Positions 56,483 through 64,000 of a stretch of DNA of 64,000 nt are shown here, piece by piece. The notes under the pieces are model-generated. The model had not been told where the DNA came from. It did no database searches and worked only from the letters and a program-made list of their open reading frames with translations. Each line of letters starts with the position of its first letter. Position 1 is the first letter of the stretch. Both the position numbers and the translations under genes were made by a program. The stretch comes from Stereocaulon alpinum (taxonomy: Eukaryota; Ascomycota; Lecanoromycetes; Lecanorales; Stereocaulaceae): NCBI GenBank assembly GCA_018257865.1, contig JAEUBA010000017.1, positions 1 to 64,000 on the forward strand, read 5' to 3'.

Positions 56483-58060
56483 ATGCTTCTCCCAGATCTC
56501 TTGAATCCCACACCGACCTCTCCCCAGCAAGTACTCGCTCAATACCAGCAAATATTCGATAATGCCCTTGCAACAGGCCAATACACTCCCTTCGTGTATC
56601 CGTATAACGCTTTTGGACCATATTTGTTGATACTCTATCTCTATCTACCGCCATCCAAGTCCAGCATCGTCTACTATGCACGTTACCCACTGTTCGCAAT
56701 TATTGTTTATCTTTCTGTCACCGCAATTGTACAATGCAGAAGCTCCATGGTTACTGTTGGGTATGGGATTGGATTGCTGAATGCATGGGCGATCTTGTGG
56801 AGTGCGGCTCTAATCATCTTCAACGATGCTAGGGCCGACTTCAAGCGAATAGAGGAGCATGAGTCAGAAGCGGAAAAACTGTCGGGGAGACTTCCTAACG
56901 GAAATGATCAAGGCAATGCAACCGGAGTGGACCTTTCAGATGGCCATGCCGTCAAGTCACGCCACTCAGAAGGAGCAGTCAATCAGCCAGGACAGATGAG
57001 TAAGGAGTCTATTTCCGCCACGTCTAGACAGTTCACCTGGCAAACCCTACCAGCAAGCTTTCTCCACCGCCTGGACTGGGTACTTGATGTCGTCTCCAAC
57101 TTCCGCGGTGTCCGTTGGAATCATCAGATCAGCGGTATGGCGCCCCCACCACCACAGATTCGTTCAACCCTCAAAGACCCCAAGCCGCCAGAGCCCAATG
57201 AGCAGTCTCACCTCACACGCGCGGACCTTATCCGTCGTGACCTTCCAGCATTCATCGCCTGCTATCTCCTTCAGGACACTCTGAAGTATATCACACTTCA
57301 AGACCCGTACTTTTGGTCCCTATCCCCCAAGACACCCTCACCATTCCCATACCCACGTGCTGCTCGAACGCTCCTCTCGCTGATCTTCGTATACACCTCT
57401 CTTCTCATCATTTTCCTCCTTGCGCCTCTAGTGTTTGGCGTCTTACTTGGCCCTAAGCGAATCGGCCAGCACGCATGGCCATGGCTTTACGCACCCTACT
57501 TCGGTCCGATCAGCCAGGTATGGCAAAAAGGCTTGGCAGGACTCTGGGGCGGATGGTGGCATCAAGTTTTCCGGTATGCATTCGAGCAAGCTGGAGAGTT
57601 TGCAGGTAGATGCACAGGCTTAAGTAAGAAGAGCCAGCTTGGTGCAATGCTAAGGATCGTGGTTGCGTTCGCCTGCAGTGCAGTTCTGCATGCTTGTGCT
57701 GCTTACTCGACGCTTGGGAATACAAAGCCGATAAGTAGATCTTTCGCTTTCTTTATACTGCAGCCGGTAGGGATTGTTGGGCAAAGGGCGCTTAGTGCGT
57801 GGTTGAAGAAGGCTGGAGTGCGAGAGAAGATTCCGAACTGGTTGAGAGGCCTAGGAAATGTGATTGTTGTAGTGGTATGGTGCTTTTTGACAGGACCGCT
57901 TGTCGCAGATGATTTTGCTGCGACTGGACTTTGGCTATATGAGCCAGTACCCGTAAGCTTCATCAGGGGTTTGAAGGGAGAAGAATGGTGGCGGTGGGGA
58001 GGTCGTTGGATGAGGTGGTATTCTGCCGAAAGGTGGTGGCAGAGCGGTCTAGCATTCTGA
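56483..58060 (+). CDS. MBOAT / wax-synthase-like membrane acyltransferase
   Basis: A single exon of 525 residues. Several membrane helices are visible: AFGPYLLILYLYLP, PLFAIIVYLSVTAIV, GIGLLNAWAILWSAALIIF, LLSLIFVYTSLLIIFLLAPL, AMLRIVVAFACSAVLHACAA and NVIVVVVWCFLTGPLVAD. A central hydrophilic loop lies at about residues 125-200. NFRGVRWNHQISG before the loop end, GGWWHQVFRYAF, and the histidine in VLHACAAYSTLG fit the wax-synthase-like branch of membrane-bound O-acyltransferases. That branch also includes trichothecene-type acetyltransferases. The substrate cannot be told, and no biosynthetic cluster surrounds it. Its end is 37 bp from the convergent RIX1 gene, so the 3' ends probably overlap. 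Confidence 0.85.
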   Translation: MLLPDLLNPTPTSPQQVLAQYQQIFDNALATGQYTPFVYPYNAFGPYLLILYLYLPPSKSSIVYYARYPLFAIIVYLSVTAIVQCRSSMVTVGYGIGLLNAWAILWSAALIIFNDARADFKRIEEHESEAEKLSGRLPNGNDQGNATGVDLSDGHAVKSRHSEGAVNQPGQMSKESISATSRQFTWQTLPASFLHRLDWVLDVVSNFRGVRWNHQISGMAPPPPQIRSTLKDPKPPEPNEQSHLTRADLIRRDLPAFIACYLLQDTLKYITLQDPYFWSLSPKTPSPFPYPRAARTLLSLIFVYTSLLIIFLLAPLVFGVLLGPKRIGQHAWPWLYAPYFGPISQVWQKGLAGLWGGWWHQVFRYAFEQAGEFAGRCTGLSKKSQLGAMLRIVVAFACSAVLHACAAYSTLGNTKPISRSFAFFILQPVGIVGQRALSAWLKKAGVREKIPNWLRGLGNVIVVVVWCFLTGPLVADDFAATGLWLYEPVPVSFIRGLKGEEWWRWGGRWMRWYSAERWWQSGLAF

Positions 58061-58096
58061 TATCATGCAAAGCGTTGTAGATTTGCAACATAGAGC

Positions 58097-60674
58097 TCAA
58101 TCACCATCCTCATCCTCATCTTCTTCATCATCTTCATCAACATCTGATGCTATATATAAGGGAGGCATCTCGAAGTCGCTTCCATCGCTATCTCCTTCCT
58201 CAATATCGAACTGCGCACCAGTCGCCCCAACAGCCTCCGACATCGAAGACTGGGGTGCGGCAGCTTCCATCACCTGAACGTCAGTAGCTGAGACGGGTTC
58301 ATCCACGAGCGGAAGCTGATCATCTGTTAGTCTCATACGCTTACTCAGGGTTCCTGATTCTGTTGGCCCTGCACTTCCTAAGGTTGCAATGTCAGAACCG
58401 CCCGTTTGCATAGCAGAATTTATGTCATCCTCTCGATCTCGTTTGCTTGGTACGTATGATACTGAGAATTTAGGCTCTGGTAAACCGGTCGGAGGGTTCT
58501 CGGCGAGAAGAGATGGTTGTGTGGCTATGACCGTATTGCGAAACCTTTCGGATTCAATCGAATTTTGCTCAACCTCATTCTCGGAGTCAGCAGTGGTCCT
58601 TTCGGCGTTCAAGATTCCACCGAAACCAAATTCGCTGCTACGGAACCCGTTCTGAATACGGCTCGGATGATCATCATTAGTGTATGGATCTTCATCTCCA
58701 TCGGACATCGTTGTTTCTACCCTGTTTAGTCGAGATTGCACTATTGGCATCTGCGGTCGAAGCAAAGTCTCGACCTCCAGAGCTTCAGGGTAGCCTCTTG
58801 CCAGCAATGGGAGAATGCTGATTGCGTTTATCCGCCCTTTCTTACTTTTTGCGGTGTTCATAACACTTGCCAGCATAATATCTTTATTGCTTGTGAGGAT
58901 AGCGGTTCGGTCAATCCGATTTCGGACCGCGCCTGATAGGTACCCATTCGGGGATCTCGTCAGGGCGAGTAGGAGAAGTTCTCGCGCTGCTGCAAGAATA
59001 GATAGCTCAGCATTCAGGACCTTGGGGCGAGGTTCCACCGCCTTCAAGTACGAATCCGCGTTCGTTGAAGTAGTGTTACTTACGGAAACCTTTGTTCCAT
59101 TGGGCGTAGAAGCTTGATCGTCCTGGGTCGGACTCCCGTCTAAAGGCAAAAGATCCGCACAAGCCAAAGAAACACAGCGGGAGAGAGAAGCTGCACTTGA
59201 CTTTGGGAGCGAAGGACCAAATGCTGAAAGGATTTGGGACACGACCTTGTAGGTTGCGACTCTGATATCATCCGCTTCCTGTTCATCCTCGAGAACCCAA
59301 AATGTTTGCTCAAGGGTAGTATTCGTCAAAGCTGCGAATCCCGTCCCTAGGCGCGAGATCAAGAGCGATAGGATCCCCAATGCAGAGACATGAAGTTGTG
59401 GCAGCCCAACAGCAAGTCCTTCCCGCTCATCTCTACCAATATCGGGCCTATTGCGTGAACTCCTGATACTGCTGGGTCGAAGTGCTGAAAGTATTCTGTC
59501 AACTGAACTCATGATGTCGGTTACTGGCATCGCCACGGGTGCCGAGGTCGTGGTCGCTACGAAGGCTTGTATTGTACGCAAGAGCCCATCAAGCCTCTCG
59601 ATTCCGGCATAGATGCCCGTCCAGCTTGGCAGAGCCAGTGGCTCAGGCTTCGGGTCGCTTACTGTTTCGCTGGCAGATATTGATTGCATTGTCCGATATT
59701 CAGCTGAAGGTCTCCAGTCCTCGATCACTGCTCGAAATACCCGATCAGCTGTTCTGTGTGTCGCAGCGAGTACTGTCTGAAGGGATTTCCTCCATTCTTC
59801 TCCAGCGGTATTCTTGGGTGCGCAAACGTGGAGCAGCACGAACAAGCGTCGAGCACTATCGGATAGTGGCGTATGGATTGTTTTAGCATTACTTTCATAG
59901 TCTAGAGTTGATGGCGTTTGGGCAAGCAAAGATACTGTCATTTTCTGCAACTGCGGTACGAATGGGCGGAATGACGTGGGATGTAACATGATCAGCTCAC
60001 TTAAGGCTTGCAATATGACAAAGAACAATGAGTCCTGATATCGATTGTCTTGGACTAGCTTGAGGCAGGCGGTTACAAACGCTGCCAATGTGGGTGTTGT
60101 TATCTCCCTAACCAGTGATTGGTGCTCATGGGTTAGGAGGAATATTCGAGTTAGAGTAATGATGCAAAGCTTCTTTGTGCTCAAAGGATCGGGTCTCTGT
60201 TCATGTATGTCAGTAGCCATATACTCAGACAATACTGTACCAAAATGCATGACTGAAATTATTCTTTGAAACGTCAAAGATGAAAGTCATGAAACCTGGT
60301 CCGGTGAAAACTTCACTTACCCCAATAACACCAATCAGACCTCTAACCCAGGGTGACACTCCTTGCAACACATTCCATCCACCTACTTCGACTGTTGCTT
60401 TGATCAAGATCACTGCTGCATACCTTGCGTGTGGTTGTTTGTCCTGCAGAAGCGCGGAAATTTGGGTCTTAAATTTGTGCACGAGGACGGCATTGTCTGA
60501 GGTATCATTTCTCTGTATCACGTTCTGAGGCGTGTTGAATGCTGTTCTGCACTCTATAATGGTAGCTGCCAATACGGGAGCAACGTGTGGAAGTTGATTA
60601 GTAGGCGTATTCGAGATACGCTGAGTCACCACTCGAAGCGGCGTCGATACCTTGGTCGCAGTGTTAGGCGCCAT
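58097..60674 (-). CDS. RIX1: Pre-rRNA processing protein RIX1
   Basis: Two exons: 60674-60321 and 60196-58097 (124-nt intron, GTAAGT...ATGAACAG), 817 residues. Rix1 forms a complex with Ipi1 and Ipi3 that acts in ITS2 processing and late 60S maturation, and in fungi also in DNA replication licensing. The N-terminal helical-repeat domain is recognisable from HVAPVLAATIIECRTAF, RYAAVILIKATVEVGGWNVL and, after the intron, STKKLCIITLTRIFLLT. LVREITTPTLAAFVTACLKL and QALSELIMLHPTSFRPFVPQ follow. The last 200 residues are Ser/Glu-rich, ending in a run of Asp and Glu (DVDEDDEEDEDEDGD), as usual for the family. Phase 0 at the join. Confidence 0.9.
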
Positions 60675-61013
60675 AACACATCCGCTACATTAATTTGAGA
60701 GTGCTCAAGCACATCAATTGATTTCCAAATCTCGTCTATGGGTAGAAGATGGATTTCGTGAAAATATAGTGGTGTTTTAAGCTTAGAGCTAATGATATAA
60801 TACGTGTATTGAATTTCGCTTGGCAACGGTTGCGGCGAAGTTCGTACTCTTTAGGGTGTTACATGCCTCATCTGGTCCACCCATTGAGCCATTATTTGCG
60901 CCTCGAGCCATTTTCTGAATAGGCGGCACTGCTGTTTCTCCATGGAGCTATGCTGAGTGTCAGTATTACCCTTTCATGAGCGGTCTGAGCTGACCAAGGG
61001 TCTAGCATCATAG
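60675..61013. other. Upstream region of two divergent genes
   Basis: About 340 bases between the RIX1 start and the first supported exon of the TPR protein gene. The true start exon of the latter must lie here or just upstream. Candidate ATGs at 60862, 60941 and 60950 could not be joined in phase to 61014. Confidence 0.35.
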
Positions 61014-64000
61014 AGAGCCGGAGAAAGCTCGTCATTATTTGGATCTTCTCGACAATGCTCGCTGCAACGGGCAGTGGCAGGAAATACCAGAGCTGACTAG
61101 GAAAGTCAACAAACATTCACCTCAGCGGCAATGTGCGTAAACCATCCTTGCGCTCCTGCCCAAGTACGCGGGACCGCGCGTGATATACTGGTTTCTTGCT
61201 CCTTGCTAATTCGACCATCTGGCAGGCCTCACACTTACAGCGCAGACCGAGAGCCGGCTCGCCGGGCCAGTCACCTCCCCCTCATCTACAGGCTTGTCCC
61301 AAACGATACCTCTGCTAGAGGCTGCAGTAGAGGAAGAAAAGACTTTTCCGGAAGACGCATTCCAAGGCAAAGTCTGCTTAGCATGGTTGCATAGAACTGT
61401 TGGAGAACCGAGCCTTGCGTTGTCAAGTCTTCCTACTGCAATAGACCAAGCGCCTGAGAGCCTGAAAAAGGAAGGCGCAATTACTGCAAGATGGACACAC
61501 GTCTGCATTGTGAAAGCCGCATATATTGGTGGTGAGAAGGGCTCTAGATTAACGGCTGTATTCAGCTAACGACATAGATAGGGACTTCACTGGAAGCGGA
61601 AGGCAGGACCAGGGAGGCAGTTCGGGCCTATGCTTCGATGCTGCCGTATATTTCGAACTTACCCACGTCATTATCGGGTATTCCTGAGCACCAGCATTGG
61701 ACAGAGAAACTACTAGCCCACCACTGTATACTAGCAAGCCGTCATGTGACCTCGAATGCGGAGAAACCTCAAGAGCTGCTCTCATCCACATCTCTGATAG
61801 CGCCAGATTCAATACTCTCCCCTTTCCGGGCATACGCAGATCACTACGACTCCAAAAAGATCACAGCTGACAATGATATTGCGACTGATGGTGGTACCTC
61901 ACAGGCTCGAGCTTGGAAAGCTTATTACGATGCTATCTCTGTTATGGCCCAGCACGACATTATACAGCCCGTCTTCAAATCTAGGCTCCAGCAAGGTCTG
62001 GAGCTGAAAAAAGTCGAAGCCATCTACCAAACTATGTTACTAAAGGAGGTCAAGTTTCCAAGAGCCGATGAAGTGAACTCGCAGATCGAGGGCTGGGTCG
62101 ATCAGGTGATGGCCAATTGGAGAGTAATATGTGGTCCTAGATGGCTCGACGAGGATCTTGGGCCTGGAGGCAGAGATGCATTGGGCGCTGGCGTGTTGGA
62201 CGTATGTCTTCTACATGCAAAAGCCGCTGTTTCAAGAGTGCGCTGACACTAATTATAATACAGATACTCTACAAAGCAGCCACCAGAACATTCCACTCAA
62301 CCAGAGTCCTACGACATCTCTTCACAGTGCACGCAGCTCTGGCCGACTTCAACCTTGCTAGCAAAGCACTTGATACGTATCTCGAGATATTGACCAAAGG
62401 CAAAGCTCGGATCAAGAAGTCTGGCGAGGGTGAGATAGGTTTGGATGACGATGCTACAGCATTGGCCACTGCTGCTGCCGGCATCAAGATGCTCTGTACT
62501 TATGGCCGCCGGAAAGATGCAGAGAAAGCGCTGGGCATAGCCGGCACTGTTGACAAATGGCTTCAGGAGCTGCATCCTGGTTCGTCAGCGGAACCCGTTG
62601 TCAGCGCTGATGACGTACCTCGAGATTTGGTCGATCAACAACGAATAGTAAACCCTCATGTACCTCACAAGGCCTTAGCTCTTGGTTATTACGGTTTGGG
62701 TATCAGCCAAGCTTGTTGGGCGCGCCTGACGTATGAAACTTCGGCTCGATCTGCTTTGCAAACCCAAGCCATATCAAATTTCCGTACTGCGCTGGATCCG
62801 GACATTGGCGACGAAACAGATATCGAGATTCTGTACTCTCTTGCGCATGTACTAGCCGAGACAAGGGATATAGATGCAGCAATTAGTACTGTGAAGCGAG
62901 CTTTATCAACTGACACTAATGCCTTGAAGACAAACGGGATCTCAAGAACAGACTTTGCGGCCGACAGTGTCGAGGATGAGTCTAGCCTAGACCCAGACAG
63001 ACGTGAGCTGCTACTCAGATGTTGGCATCTTCTAGCATTATTGCTTAGTGCAAGACAAAACTTTGGCACCGCAATAGCCTCCTGCGAAGCAGCTCTCGAC
63101 GTCTACGGTGGAAAGTCGATATTGTATGGAGACGTGAAGCTGCTGGACTCAACTGCGAACTTGACTTTATCGGAAAGGAAAGCTATCATAGAGGTAAAGA
63201 TAACACAACTAGCGTTGGCTGAGGTCATCGATGGCGCTGAAGAGGCGGTCAATGACAGCGGAGAGCTCTTGGGTCTATATGCGAAGCTCTTCAAGTACTC
63301 CGAGAAGAAGATACTCAAAGTCCAGCAGGATAGCCTGACGCCACCTCCTAGTGCCAACGGGACAATGCGAAGTTTTCGGGGGAGCTTCCTGGGTCTAACA
63401 AAAGATACTGGTCTGAAATCTCGGAAGACCGAAGTCAAAGCAGAAAATACAACACCAAGCTCGCTGCGATCATATGAGTCACCAGACGAGCGTGTCGGGC
63501 CACCTACCATCTCAGTAACTGGCGGCGATGGCAGTACTGTGACCCAAGACCCAAATCATCACGCCAACTTCCTTGGCAAGCACGAATCGAACAAACTACG
63601 AAAGCAAAATAGTAAAAAGAGTGTGGGTAGCCGAAGGCAGAGTCGAGCTCCGAGTCCAACTAGACCAACTACTGCAACTAGTACGCACCGGCACTTGCAT
63701 CTAGGCATACCCCACCGAGGTCGACACAATGATCCAATAGTAGTAGATGATCCTGACCACGCTTCCAAGACCAACGGTATTTATGACTGCAATGAAGTCG
63801 GCGTAGCCATCTCTCACGATATGCCTTCGGTGCCCACCACCCCGGCAGGATCATCCGACGTGCCTAATCCTCTCCACAATATACCATCCACGACCCATAA
63901 CATGAATCATCGAAATCCGAACACTTTCCCTATCTCACCTAAACCACCACAATCGCACAATACCCAGCCTCAACCACGTTCGCCATCAATCTTCGCTCCA
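61014..64000 (+). CDS. YPP1/TTC7-like TPR protein (cargo transport), 3' end beyond the window
   Basis: Partial at both ends. Exons seen: 61014-61132, 61226-61531, 61582-62201 and 62264 to the window end, all in phase. Helical-repeat stretches include KARHYLDLLDNARCNGQW, GKVCLAWLHRTVGEPSLALS, EGRTREAVRAYASMLPYI and KALALGYYGLGISQACWARL. These fit the Ypp1 / filamentation protein Rhf1 family; animal TTC7 is the counterpart. In yeast Ypp1 holds the PI4-kinase Stt4 at the plasma membrane with Efr3 and affects endocytosis. From about 63340 the sequence is a Ser/Pro/His-rich disordered linker. The first exon has an in-frame TAG just upstream (61003-61005). An acceptor (CATCATAG at 61013) therefore implies an earlier coding exon with the ATG, which I could not place. 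Confidence 0.8.

Noticed and set aside
61131..61394. A start at ATG 61131 for the TPR protein
   Set aside because: That frame runs through the intron. The family-like sequence (KARHYLDLLDNARCNGQW) lies upstream and joins 61132 to 61226 in phase.
1..64000. tRNA, rRNA, CRISPR or intact transposon
   Set aside because: No tRNA-like arms with a plausible B box, no rRNA sequence, no spaced identical repeats and no transposase or reverse transcriptase motif were noticed by eye. A dedicated scan (tRNAscan-SE, RepeatMasker) would be decisive.

Overview
This is nuclear DNA from a filamentous ascomycete (Pezizomycotina, most likely a Dothideomycete). The genes are dense. Their introns are short (mostly 46-70 nt) with GTRNGT donors and CTAAC/CTAAT-like branch sites. 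The gene set is typical of such fungi: a Ste3-type pheromone receptor, a LaeA-like methyltransferase, an Erf4/golgin-7 subunit and decayed copies of the fungal DUF6594 family. Exon structures below were worked out by reading both strands and joining frames at splice signals; no search was run.

Layout. 0-3.1 kb: degenerate telomere-like and G-rich sequence, remnants of a coiled-coil gene, and a DUF6594 gene broken by one stop codon. 3.5-17.4 kb: conserved genes. These are an unnamed membrane protein (-), pheromone receptor (+), mitochondrial SSB (+), RPF1 (-), glycyl-tRNA synthetase with two candidate starts (+), LaeA-like methyltransferase (+) and SEC12 (+). 17.4-22.1 kb: a gene-poor accessory stretch with a shattered minus-strand DUF6594 copy and other remnants. 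22.1-38.3 kb: a large membrane protein with a DUF4203-like core (-), an Erf4-family protein (-), glutathione synthetase (-) and a very large SAM-domain SNF2 ATPase (+).

38.3-52.3 kb is an accessory island with no familiar housekeeping gene. It holds an array of six units of about 163 bp, each with a small hairpin; a His-rich low-complexity protein; an 893-residue coiled-coil protein carrying the same KRK...DE...K.LK-type basic motif; and two convergent paralogous FHA-domain protein kinases. One kinase is intact. The other has two in-frame stop codons in its N-terminal half.

52.3-64 kb returns to conserved genes: RNA polymerase I subunit A49 (+), 5-aminolevulinate synthase (-), an MBOAT/wax-synthase-like acyltransferase (+), RIX1 (-) and the 5' part of a YPP1/TTC7-like TPR protein that runs off the window (+). 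Ribosome production is well represented (RPF1, A49, RIX1) but the genes are scattered and there is no sign of co-transcription.

The best candidates for something undescribed are the FHA-kinase pair with its lineage-specific neighbours and the hairpin-bearing tandem array beside them. Several broken genes carry single stops that could each come from CAG or CAA by a C-to-T change, which would fit repeat-induced point mutation.
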